NCBI GenBank assembly: GCA_027050975.1
Contig: JALUAR010000013.1
Coordinates: 6,526 to 27,467, forward strand
Direction of reading: 5' to 3'
Source: Thermodesulfovibrio sp.
GTDB lineage: Bacteria; Nitrospirota; Thermodesulfovibrionia; Thermodesulfovibrionales; JdFR-85
Length of the DNA: 20,942 nt
Made by a program: the position numbers and the translations under genes
Notes under the pieces: model-generated
Seen by the model: the letters and a program-made list of their open reading frames with translations, nothing else
Databases searched by the model: none
What the model was told of the DNA's origin: nothing
Part shown: piece after piece, positions 13,778-20,942 of the stretch
Layout: the number at the start of each line of letters is the position of its first letter
Position numbering within the stretch: the first letter of the stretch is position 1

Positions 13778-15070
13778 ATGCGAATATACATAATTGCCCC
13801 TTGCAGAAAAGAGGACATCTGGCGGAAGAGGAGGGCCACCTTTACCCTTCCGCCAATGGCCCTTGCAATCTTAGCATCTCTTACACCACCCGAAATAGAG
13901 ATCAAGATTACAGATGAGCTTGTCGAGGATGTGGATCTGACAGCCTCGCCTGATCTGGTAGCCCTCTCAGTGAACACAACCAACTCCTTAAGGGCTTACG
14001 AACTTGCCCGACACTTCAGGGCACAAGGTGCAAAGATTGTTATGGGCGGGATACACCCCTCTGTAATGCCTGAAGAGGCCCTTGAGCATGCAGATTCGGT
14101 TGTTGTGGGAGAGGCTGAGGCGGTCTGGCCCGAGTTGATTGCGGACTTTCAGAAAGGTCGGCTGAAAGAGGTTTATACCTCTTCTAAACAGCCAGAAATG
14201 GATATGGTTCCCAAACCAGCTTGGCATCTGCTGAGACAGCAGAGATATTTTGTCCGAAGAACCTTTCAGGTCTCCAGGGGATGCCCCTACGGATGCAGCT
14301 TTTGTTCCTCCACAAGGTTCTTTGGCAGGAAATACAGATTCAAGCCTATCGAAAGGGTGGTTGATGAAATTAAAAACTATGAGAAATCGTTTATTGTATT
14401 TGTTGATGACAATATTATTGGCTCCAGAGAGTATGCCTATGAGCTTTTCAAGGCGTTGAAACCGCTTCGTATAAGATGGGTTGCCCAGGCAAGCATTGAT
14501 ATAGCCCGGGATGAGCCCCTGCTCAGGCTGGCAGCTGAAAGCGGATGTGCTGGACTGCTTATTGGGTTCGAGAGCATACGTTACGGTAACAGAAAGGACG
14601 TAAAGAAGCTGAAGACTCCTCAGGAGTACGAAGAACGAATCAGACTAATGCGCTCCTATGGTATTGGTGTTCATGGTTCATTTGTCTTTGGTTTTGATGA
14701 AGATACAAAAGATGTTTTTGAAGACACAGTCAGGTTTGTGCTCAAGAACAGACTGGAGGTTGCCAACTACTGTAAGCTCACACCCTTTCCCGGAACAGAT
14801 CTCTTTGACAGAATGAAACAGGAGGGTAGGCTCACTACAATGGACTGGTCAAAATACGACAGATATCATGTTGTATATCAGCCAAAGAATCTGGAGATAA
14901 AGGAGTTTTATCGTCTCACTGAAGAGGCATACACAAAGACCTATTCACCGCTGTCAATTATCAAAAGAACCCCTGGAGTGCTGAAAAATATACCCTATTT
15001 TTATGCAATAAACTTCAGCTATATGATAGGTGCAAGGCTCAGGGCAAAAAGAGACCGTGCCATTTACTGA
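13778..15070 (+). CDS. B12-binding-type radical SAM protein
   Basis: A 430-residue enzyme. An N-terminal cobalamin-binding-like Rossmann domain (about residues 1-135) shows LPPMALAILASLTP, VMGGIHPSVMPEEA and VVVGEAEAVW but no DxHxxG motif, as is common in the BchE-like class. The radical SAM domain follows, with the 4Fe-4S motif Cys169-x3-Cys173-x2-Cys176 (SRGCPYGCSFC). Later motifs VHGSFVFGFDEDT and LTPFPGTDLFDRM are family-typical. The reaction is unknown; class B relatives methylate unactivated carbons or close rings. It starts on the base after the preceding lipoprotein's stop with no clear ribosome binding site, implying reinitiation. It is a paralogue of the gene at 16433-17713, and its 3' end overlaps the convergent gene by 7 bp. 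Confidence 0.88.
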   Translation: MRIYIIAPCRKEDIWRKRRATFTLPPMALAILASLTPPEIEIKITDELVEDVDLTASPDLVALSVNTTNSLRAYELARHFRAQGAKIVMGGIHPSVMPEEALEHADSVVVGEAEAVWPELIADFQKGRLKEVYTSSKQPEMDMVPKPAWHLLRQQRYFVRRTFQVSRGCPYGCSFCSSTRFFGRKYRFKPIERVVDEIKNYEKSFIVFVDDNIIGSREYAYELFKALKPLRIRWVAQASIDIARDEPLLRLAAESGCAGLLIGFESIRYGNRKDVKKLKTPQEYEERIRLMRSYGIGVHGSFVFGFDEDTKDVFEDTVRFVLKNRLEVANYCKLTPFPGTDLFDRMKQEGRLTTMDWSKYDRYHVVYQPKNLEIKEFYRLTEEAYTKTYSPLSIIKRTPGVLKNIPYFYAINFSYMIGARLRAKRDRAIY

Positions 15071-15077
15071 CACGGTC
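15046..15077 (-). terminator. intrinsic terminator for the minus-strand acyltransferase/radical SAM genes
   Basis: On the minus strand, stem GACCGTG (15077-15071) / CACGGTC (15059-15053) with an 11-nt loop is followed by TCTTTTTG. It spans the overlap of the two convergent 3' ends, so it lies inside the coding sequence of the + strand radical SAM gene. Confidence 0.55.
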
Positions 15078-16422
15078 CTGATGATTCTCTCTCCTTCCAG
15101 GCCTTTTCGGCAATCTCACCCCATCTGTCTGCATACCTGTCTATTTCTGGAGCGAATTCCTTTATGATCTGATCCGCACCATTATGGGTAAATCTCACCC
15201 CTGGCATATTGCAGACCTCTCTGTAAATCTCGGGATGGTCAATGATAATGCAGGGACGGAGGAGGTTTTTATTGTTATTCTGATGTTCCCTGATTCGTTT
15301 GAACATAGGGGATGTAATGGCCTCTCTCAGGCTCACCTCTTTTATGTTATGCATTGCAAAGTGACAGAACACACAGGGCTCTACATCTCCCTTTGAGTTT
15401 ATATGTAGATATTTCCTGCCTCCTGCAATACAGCCGCCCACAACAGGACCGTCATTCCAGAAATCTCCTATCAGGATCTCCTTGTTTGCTCTTATGTAAG
15501 CCACCCTCTGTCTCAGAAGCTCTCGCTGCTCCGGCGTGGGGACAAGTTGCCAATTGGGCTCTCTACCCACAGGTGTGTAAAGGAAATACCATCCTACAGT
15601 GCAGCCCTGTTCAATCCAGTGGTCAATAAATTCATCTGAGGTGATCAACTCTGCATTCTGTCTGGTCATGGTTGCTGAGAATCCAAAGAGTACCCCCTCT
15701 TCACGTAGCAGCCTCATGGCATTTATAACCCTGTCGTAGTGGCCTTTGCCTCTTCTGGCTTCGGTCTCTTCTCTGAAGCCCTCCACACTTATTGCGGGAA
15801 GAACATTCCCCAGTCGGGATAGACGTCTGACCTTTTCCTCATCAAGGAGACCTCCGTGAGTGAACACATGAAAAGACATGTCATTATGCTTTTCAAAGAG
15901 GTCAAAAATATCCTTTCTAAAGAAGGGCTCACCACCGGAGATGACTATAAAATAGATACCCATCTCCTTTGCCTCATTAAGCACCCGGTCTATTACTTCA
16001 AAGGGCAAGTCCTCATCCTTCCTGTACATGCCAGCATAGCAGCCAAAGCAGTTCAGGTTACATCTCATTGACGGGCTAATAACCAGAAGCCCGGGAGGAT
16101 AAAAACCACCTTCCTGTTCCGAAAAGAGCTTGCGTTTAGTACTACCAACAAGCAACTGGTTAATAATGAAATTCCGGATAATTTTCTTTTTATGGTGGGG
16201 AGAGGTGTTTCGGAGAATTTTAATGGCCACTCGTAAGCTCGGATGACCATCTTCCCACATCTTCCTGATCCTTCTGATTGCCCTTTTGTAATGTTCCCTG
16301 GTTGTAGCGGCTTCAGCTATTTTTGTGTACTGAATCAGTGCATGTGGAGAGCTTACAGACATCACCTGGACGATACCGTACAAAATCTTGGAAAGAATAA
16401 TCGGTTTTAGTCGCTTATACAT
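15064..16422 (-). CDS. radical SAM protein with C-terminal auxiliary-cluster-like cysteines
   Basis: A 452-residue radical SAM enzyme without a B12 domain. The first 110 residues form a basic, mainly helical N-terminal region. The cluster motif is Cys121-x3-Cys125-x2-Cys128 (MRCNLNCFGCYAG), with the SAM-binding GGEP at 163-166. The C-terminal third has GCIAGGRKYLHINSKGDVEPCVFCHF and a later RPCIIIDHPEIYREVC, a pattern like SPASM-type proteins that bind extra Fe-S clusters. The substrate is unknown. It lies 10 bp downstream of the B12-type radical SAM gene. A full-length AGGAGGTGA ribosome binding site overlaps that gene's stop codon, about 13 nt from this ATG, which is a rather long spacing. 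Confidence 0.87.
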   Translation of the reverse strand: MYKRLKPIILSKILYGIVQVMSVSSPHALIQYTKIAEAATTREHYKRAIRRIRKMWEDGHPSLRVAIKILRNTSPHHKKKIIRNFIINQLLVGSTKRKLFSEQEGGFYPPGLLVISPSMRCNLNCFGCYAGMYRKDEDLPFEVIDRVLNEAKEMGIYFIVISGGEPFFRKDIFDLFEKHNDMSFHVFTHGGLLDEEKVRRLSRLGNVLPAISVEGFREETEARRGKGHYDRVINAMRLLREEGVLFGFSATMTRQNAELITSDEFIDHWIEQGCTVGWYFLYTPVGREPNWQLVPTPEQRELLRQRVAYIRANKEILIGDFWNDGPVVGGCIAGGRKYLHINSKGDVEPCVFCHFAMHNIKEVSLREAITSPMFKRIREHQNNNKNLLRPCIIIDHPEIYREVCNMPGVRFTHNGADQIIKEFAPEIDRYADRWGEIAEKAWKERESSGPCQ

Positions 16423-16432
16423 AAGCTGAAGT

Positions 16433-17713
16433 TCACCTCCTTTTTAATACGGTCTCTACCCACTTGCCATCGTTGTAATCCAGAAGATCACCCTTTTTTA
16501 GAGGGAAACACCTGAAGGTCCTTACCACTGGTCCCTCCGGTGTGTCTTCATATTCATCCTGATAAAACTCTTTCCATGCAGAAAGGTAGCCTTCATAGAG
16601 TTCCTCCGGAGTCATTCTGGCAGGTCTGAAGACCACCTTCGATGTAGTATACTCCGAAAAACGCTCTGTTATCAACCTCCCCTGTGTTTTTAGCCTCTCA
16701 TAGAGGCGACTTCCGGGGTACGGTGTAAGGATATGAAACTCCACCTCCTCGATCCCCTGAGCCTGAGCAAAACGGACGGTTCTTTCAAAGGTATCCCTGT
16801 CATCGTGATCAAAGCCAAAGACAAATGAAGCGATAACCTTTATTCCGTAATCTCTTATGCGGCTGATGTAATCACCGGCTTTTTTAACCTGTACTCCGTC
16901 AATCACCTCATTCAGTCCTGCCGAAATCCAGGGGCTCAGATCGATATACATTGCCCAGCAGTTACTTTCTCTGAGAAGCTTTAGAAACTCTTTGTCCTCT
17001 CCGATTTTTAATGGTGCAAGGCCAACCCACTGTCTGGATGCTGTTGTAAGGCTTTTCAAAAAAGCAATGGAACGTCTCTTTGCGAGATGGAGATTGTCAT
17101 TAACAACGAAGACATACCGCTGCATCCTCTCCAGTTCCTGCTTCAGGGACTCTATATCCCGCATCCTGAATGTAGTGCCGAAGCTCTGAGGCACAGAGCA
17201 CATATCACATCTGACAGGGCACCCCCTGGATACCTGAATTGAATTCATTGGCAGGTAGCCCTTCCCGCGGCAGATTGTCTCCCAGTCAGGTATGGGAGGA
17301 TTCAATAAAGGATCGGTGCATTTGTAGATCTGCTTAAGTTGGCCCTGCTGGAAGTCACTAAGTAGTTGCTGCCATACTCCCTCTGCCTCGCCAACCACTA
17401 TGGCATCGGCATGCTCCTTTGCCTCCTCAGGAGCAAGCGATACATGGACACCTCCGAGAACAACCTTTATTCCGAGACTTCTGTAAGTATCAGCGATTTC
17501 ATAGCCGCGAAGGGCCTGGGGTGTCATGATGGATATGGCTACCAAATCTGCATCATCTTTGATTGTGAGGCTCTCTATCCGTTCATCTATGAATTCTATC
17601 TCCCATTCCTGAGGTGTAAGAGCTGCTATGGTGGCTATTCCGAGCGGTGGAATGTACCTCCTGTAAAGGAGAGGGAAATGCCCCCATTCGGGAAATATTA
17701 TCTTCAGCTTCAT
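16433..17713 (-). CDS. B12-binding-type radical SAM protein, paralogue of 13778-15070
   Basis: A 426-residue enzyme. The B12-binding-like domain covers residues 1-135 (IPPLGIATIAALTP, VVLGGVHVSLAPEEA, IVVGEAEGVW), and the radical SAM core has Cys165-x3-Cys169-x2-Cys172 (SRGCPVRCDMC). Later motifs are IASFVFGFDHDDRDTF and LTPYPGSRLYERL, the same layout as the paralogue on the + strand. The C-terminus carries an extra Trp/acid-rich tail (WKEFYQDEYEDTPEG). An in-frame ATG exists at 17767, but I chose ATG 17713: it has GGGAGG just upstream, overlaps the acyltransferase stop as ATGA, and yields MKLKIIFPEWG, aligning with the paralogue's N-terminus. Probably lipid- or polyketide-directed, by context only. 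Confidence 0.88.
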   Translation of the reverse strand: MKLKIIFPEWGHFPLLYRRYIPPLGIATIAALTPQEWEIEFIDERIESLTIKDDADLVAISIMTPQALRGYEIADTYRSLGIKVVLGGVHVSLAPEEAKEHADAIVVGEAEGVWQQLLSDFQQGQLKQIYKCTDPLLNPPIPDWETICRGKGYLPMNSIQVSRGCPVRCDMCSVPQSFGTTFRMRDIESLKQELERMQRYVFVVNDNLHLAKRRSIAFLKSLTTASRQWVGLAPLKIGEDKEFLKLLRESNCWAMYIDLSPWISAGLNEVIDGVQVKKAGDYISRIRDYGIKVIASFVFGFDHDDRDTFERTVRFAQAQGIEEVEFHILTPYPGSRLYERLKTQGRLITERFSEYTTSKVVFRPARMTPEELYEGYLSAWKEFYQDEYEDTPEGPVVRTFRCFPLKKGDLLDYNDGKWVETVLKRR

Positions 17714-18702
17714 TGCTTCCTCCCACCTGTTTGTTCCTCCAACCAAAAAGGCATGAATGTGTACCATTGGTCGGGATGACGATATATATATTTCTCAAAA
17801 AGCGAAACAATCTCTTTCAAAGCAGTTTCAATGACTGCATCCCTTGATGAATGAGACCGATGTTCTTTGACAATAACGGGAGTCTCTATAATCAGTTCAT
17901 AACTTTTGTAGCCTTTAAGTATTGTGAATACGGGAAGTATCGGTACCTCTGCAATCTTGGCTAACATTACGGCTCCCTTTGGGAAACGCGCCTTCTTTCC
18001 AAAAAAGTCAATCTCTACACCCTTTTCTCCGAACAGACGGTCGCCCTGGAAGGCTATTACTCCACCCTCTCTCAGTATATTTAGCAATTTTATAGAATAA
18101 AGGGATTCGGGGCTTAAAGGAATCTCTTTAACCATATGATGTCTTCTCATAAGTCTGCGCTGAAGCTCTATGGTGCCTTCGGAGTCAGGAAAATAGACGA
18201 TATGGGGTATGATCCCCTTTTGAGCAAGCACGGCTCCGCCTATCTCCCAGTTTCCCATATGAATGGTTAACAGGACAAAGCCCTTTTTCAGATCAATCAG
18301 GCCTTCAAGTCTTTCTAATCCTTTCACATCTATTTCAAACTCCTTAACCCTATCCTTCGAATGACTTAGATAAAAGAGGTCAATAAGATAGAATGAGTAC
18401 TTTAGAAATAGTTTATATGCTGTAACCAGCCTTCTAAAAGACGAGTAATCAGGTCTGATTATACTCAGGTTAAAAAGAATGGCTTTGAAGTTTTTTATGT
18501 TGAAAGAAATAAAAAATATGTCTATTGCAGAAGCAGCAAGCCTCATAAACCATACAGGTAAAACAGAGGATGCAGCACTGAATGCCCTGATCATAAAACG
18601 GAACAGAGGTAGATGCTGATGTCTTCTGAACTGACTGACTGCTTCCGGATGCATAAAAAATATTTTAACTTTTTCTATCTTTCCTTGCCAAATAGGTTGC
18701 AT
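17710..18702 (-). CDS. LpxL/HtrB-family acyltransferase (lipid A biosynthesis acyltransferase-like)
   Basis: Membrane-associated acyltransferase of up to 330 residues. The catalytic HX4E motif is HMGNWE (His148, Glu153). Further family motifs are FQGDRLFGEKGVEIDFFGKKARFPKGA and VPILPVFTILKG, and the C-terminal YIYRHPDQWYTFMPFW matches the PEQWxWxHxRW-type ending. A hydrophobic segment at about 40-70 could anchor it. Classical LpxL adds a secondary acyl chain to lipid A from acyl-ACP. Relatives acylate ornithine lipids and other polar lipids, and the tight link to a radical SAM gene (4-bp overlap) suggests a less usual lipid. The start is uncertain: ATG 18702 lacks a clear Shine-Dalgarno and the first 35 residues are poorly conserved in type. 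Confidence 0.83.
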   Translation of the reverse strand: MQPIWQGKIEKVKIFFMHPEAVSQFRRHQHLPLFRFMIRAFSAASSVLPVWFMRLAASAIDIFFISFNIKNFKAILFNLSIIRPDYSSFRRLVTAYKLFLKYSFYLIDLFYLSHSKDRVKEFEIDVKGLERLEGLIDLKKGFVLLTIHMGNWEIGGAVLAQKGIIPHIVYFPDSEGTIELQRRLMRRHHMVKEIPLSPESLYSIKLLNILREGGVIAFQGDRLFGEKGVEIDFFGKKARFPKGAVMLAKIAEVPILPVFTILKGYKSYELIIETPVIVKEHRSHSSRDAVIETALKEIVSLFEKYIYRHPDQWYTFMPFWLEEQTGGRKQ

Positions 18703-18895
18703 TATCCATAAAATAGTCTAGCTAATATGATATTCTGAAACATCATGGTCACTGTTTGCTATTCCAGAGGGCTTTTTGCTAAACCAGATTATTAGTGTCC
18801 GGTAAAAATTTAATAACAACCCTGCAAAGATTTACTCTGTTTGCTCTGTTTGTTGGACAGCAGTGAAACCAGATGTATAGACGATAATCAGGATT
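18703..18895. other. divergent intergenic region with 9-bp tandem duplication
   Basis: This 193-bp gap lies between two divergent genes. It holds a perfect tandem duplication of CTCTGTTTG (18835-18843 and 18844-18852) and the segment TTAGTGTCCGGTAAAAATTT (around 18792-18811). That segment reminds me of the ends of some insertion sequences, but I see no matching second end. On the right are weak promoter-like boxes for the next gene. No ORF is convincing here. Confidence 0.35.
18854..18888 (+). promoter_or_regulatory. tentative promoter of the radical SAM/DUF2344 gene
   Basis: TGGACA (18854-18859, 5 of 6) with TATAGA (18876-18881) at a 16-bp spacing is one option. A GATAAT box (18883-18888, 5 of 6), 7 nt before the ATG, is another but lacks a -35. 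Either predicts a very short or absent leader. Confidence 0.3.
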
Positions 18896-20942
18896 ATGAA
18901 TCTCTGTTACTTCAGAAAGCCTAGCAGATACATAGACAACGAGATAAATATCGTAAAGAAAGAGAATCCAAAGGTTAGGGTTGCCCTGGTATTTCCCGAC
19001 CTTTACGAGATTGGTATGTCCCATCTTGGAATCAGGATTCTATACGATATTATCAACTCCATCCCTTATGCCTCTGCCGAAAGGGTATTCGCCCCGGGTA
19101 AAGACATGAGGGAGTATCTTATTAAAAATGACCTTAAAATAACCTCTTTAGAGACCAATACCCCCATAGATGAGTTTGATATGATAGGGATATCCCTTCA
19201 GTACGAACTCTCTTACACGACTGTGCTCGAGATGTTACGGCTGGGAGGTGTACCGATTCTGAGAGAGGCACGTAAGGGGGGGCCTATTGTAATAGCAGGC
19301 GGGCCATGCACGGTTAATCCAGCTCCACTGACACCATTTATAGATGCCTTTTTTATTGGCGATGCCGAGGAGGCGATATCCGAGATATTGCAATTGATAG
19401 CAGAGTATAAAGAGAACAATGCCTCAAAAGAGTCCCTTCTCAGGGCTCTCTCCGAGGTACAAGGATGCTATGTTCCCGGTTACTCAGAAACTCCTGTCAA
19501 ACGACGTTTTATAACAGATCTAAATGATGCGCCTTTCCCATTGAGTCCTATTGTCCCTTACACCCAGATCGTGCATGATAGGGTAAATGTGGAGATTTCC
19601 AGAGGGTGTACCCGGGGCTGCAGATTTTGCCAGGCAGGCATGATCTATCGACCACTCAGGGAGAGATCACCCGAACAGATTCTGAAGATTGCAAAGACTG
19701 CCCTTGAGCGTAGCGGATACGATGAGGTCTCCTTTACCTCTTTAAGCGTTGGTGATTACTCACAGCTACTACCCCTTCTCAGGGCCTTTAACAGGCTATT
19801 TTCCGAACAACGAGTATCACTTTCACTTCCATCCATCAGGGTTGGGGCTGTGACGAAAGAACTTCTCAAGGAGATAAAAACTGTTAAAAAGACGGGTTTT
19901 ACAATAGCTCCAGAGGCAGCAACGGACCGCCTCAGAAGTGTAACAAATAAGGACTTCAAAGAGGATGAGTACGAACGTGCATTGGATGCCCTGTTCAGTG
20001 AGGGGTGGCTGAATTTGAAACTCTATTTTATGATAGGTCTACCCACCGAGAAGGATGAGGATATAGAGGCGATACCTCTGATGGCCAGGAAGGCATTGAA
20101 AACGGCACGTAAATATACCAAACGTAATGTCAATATAACGGTAAGTATCTCTCCTTTTGTGCCAAAGCCACATACACCCTTCCAATGGTTGGGGCAGGAA
20201 GATACGGACCGTTTGAATGAGAAGATAGCACATATACGCTCTATGCTGCCAAAGAGAATTAAATTCAAATCCCATGATCTCAGGATGAGCCTACTTGAGG
20301 CGGTGCTTTCAAAAGGGGGTGAGGATGTGGCTGAACTTCTGCTTGCTGCTCATCGCAGGGGTGCCTATCTTGAGGGATGGTCTGAGGAGTTTGACTTTGG
20401 TTGCTGGGAACAAGCAATGGAAGAGACGGGTATAGATCTGAAGGCATATGCACAGAAGGATTTTCCGTTGGAGGGGAATCTGCCCTGGGATATGATAGAT
20501 TCGGGAGTGAAAAAAGGGTATCTTAAAAAGGAACTCAAACGTGCCCTGGCCTGTGAGTGGACCGCTGATTGTACTTATGGAAAATGCTCCGGTTGCGGGC
20601 TCGGGTGTAGAAGCGGAGAGTTCTTATCTAAGGGGCGGGGCAGGTTGTATCTGCCTTTTCAGCAGTCTGGTGCGAGATTTAAGCCTGTAAAGGTGAGGGT
20701 GGAATTTGCCAAAAGAGGCAGCCTCAGATATCTCTCCCATTTAGAGCTTACGACAACAATACTGAGGGCCTTCAGGCGAGCGGGGGTTCCTTTTGTCTAT
20801 TCCGAGGGATTCCATCCCCTTCCGAAGGTTTCCTTTGGTCCGCCCCTGAGCGTAGGTGTGGCTGGTGAGAGAGAGTATCTTGATATGGAGGTTTATCCTC
20901 CATTTGACATCGAAAAGTACAGAAAAGAGATTAATGCTCAAC
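18896..20942 (+). CDS. radical SAM protein fused to DUF2344 (TIGR03960-like), 3'-truncated by window edge
   Basis: The frame is open from ATG 18896 to the window end (682 codons). The start region has RKPSRYIDNEINIVKK then VALVFPDLYEIGMSHLGIRI, characteristic of the TIGR03960 family. A B12-binding-like domain precedes the radical SAM core with Cys238-x3-Cys242-x2-Cys245 (SRGCTRGCRFC). APEAATDRLR and FMIGLPTEKDED are further core motifs. A cysteine cluster around residues 553-573 (CTYGKCSGCGLGC) may bind metal. From about residue 599 the DUF2344 domain begins (VRVEFAKRGSLRYLSHLEL, FVYSEGFHPLPKVSFGPPL). The molecular function of this fusion family is unknown to me; it is often found near ribonuclease G genes. 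No strong ribosome binding site is seen before the ATG. Confidence 0.9.
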   Translation, partial: MNLCYFRKPSRYIDNEINIVKKENPKVRVALVFPDLYEIGMSHLGIRILYDIINSIPYASAERVFAPGKDMREYLIKNDLKITSLETNTPIDEFDMIGISLQYELSYTTVLEMLRLGGVPILREARKGGPIVIAGGPCTVNPAPLTPFIDAFFIGDAEEAISEILQLIAEYKENNASKESLLRALSEVQGCYVPGYSETPVKRRFITDLNDAPFPLSPIVPYTQIVHDRVNVEISRGCTRGCRFCQAGMIYRPLRERSPEQILKIAKTALERSGYDEVSFTSLSVGDYSQLLPLLRAFNRLFSEQRVSLSLPSIRVGAVTKELLKEIKTVKKTGFTIAPEAATDRLRSVTNKDFKEDEYERALDALFSEGWLNLKLYFMIGLPTEKDEDIEAIPLMARKALKTARKYTKRNVNITVSISPFVPKPHTPFQWLGQEDTDRLNEKIAHIRSMLPKRIKFKSHDLRMSLLEAVLSKGGEDVAELLLAAHRRGAYLEGWSEEFDFGCWEQAMEETGIDLKAYAQKDFPLEGNLPWDMIDSGVKKGYLKKELKRALACEWTADCTYGKCSGCGLGCRSGEFLSKGRGRLYLPFQQSGARFKPVKVRVEFAKRGSLRYLSHLELTTTILRAFRRAGVPFVYSEGFHPLPKVSFGPPLSVGVAGEREYLDMEVYPPFDIEKYRKEINAQ

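Noticed and set aside
17714..17767. N-terminal extension of the B12 radical SAM protein from ATG 17767
   Set aside because: ATG 17713 has a good ribosome binding site, overlaps the upstream stop and aligns with the paralogue; the extra 18 residues lie within the acyltransferase gene.
19213..20275. Minus-strand ORFs opposite the final radical SAM gene
   Set aside because: The + frame is open throughout and carries conserved family motifs; the reverse ORFs show none.

Overview
The window reads as chromosome of an anaerobic or facultatively anaerobic Gram-negative bacterium of moderate GC. The support is an LpxL-type acyl-ACP-dependent acyltransferase, outer-envelope lipoproteins with lipoboxes, a complete Rnf complex and many Fe-S/radical SAM enzymes. 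The rnfCDGEAB gene order is the one known from acetogens rather than the proteobacterial ABCDGE order. Together with the TIGR03960-like radical SAM/DUF2344 fusion, this hints at a deep lineage such as Nitrospirota or Desulfobacterota. That placement is an inference, and nothing in the window fixes the taxon.

Layout. (1) 1-2090, +: the 3' part of an alpha-D-phosphohexomutase gene, cut by the window edge, overlapping a HAD-family phosphatase by 4 bp. (2) 2220-7761, +: a complete rnfCDGEAB operon encoding a membrane ferredoxin:NAD+ oxidoreductase. RnfB is extended and should carry seven [4Fe-4S] clusters, while RnfE lacks one of the two cysteines expected to hold the intramembrane Fe-S cluster. 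A likely intrinsic terminator lies inside the 3' end of the convergent gene. (3) 7779-10337, -: tyrS, an MgtC/SapB-family membrane protein and a YrfG-like nucleotidase in one tightly packed operon. The tyrS promoter is so close to the start codon that the mRNA is probably leaderless. (4) 10338-10683: a gene-free stretch holding a highly structured 238-bp palindromic element. It has nested inverted repeats, hairpins, and a 20-bp helix whose only non-Watson-Crick pairs are all G-U when read on the + strand. (5) 10684-11169, -: an unrecognised protein with a good promoter. (6) 11343-15070, +: a family 2 glycosyltransferase (probably leaderless), two tandem paralogous exported OB-fold-like proteins, a DUF4410-like lipoprotein and a B12-binding-type radical SAM enzyme. 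(7) 15064-18702, -: an LpxL-like acyltransferase, a second B12-type radical SAM paralogue and a CxxxCxxC radical SAM enzyme with a cysteine-rich C-terminal region, ended by a terminator embedded in the opposing gene. (8) 18896 to the right edge, +: a radical SAM/DUF2344 fusion, truncated by the window.

The Rnf operon handles energy conservation. Tyrosyl-tRNA synthetase and the HAD enzymes are housekeeping. The 11.3-18.7 kb block looks like an envelope or lipid-modification neighbourhood: glycosyltransferase, exported proteins, acyltransferase and three radical SAM enzymes. The signals most worth following are the structured element at 10391-10628, the RnfE cysteine loss and the radical SAM/acyltransferase island.
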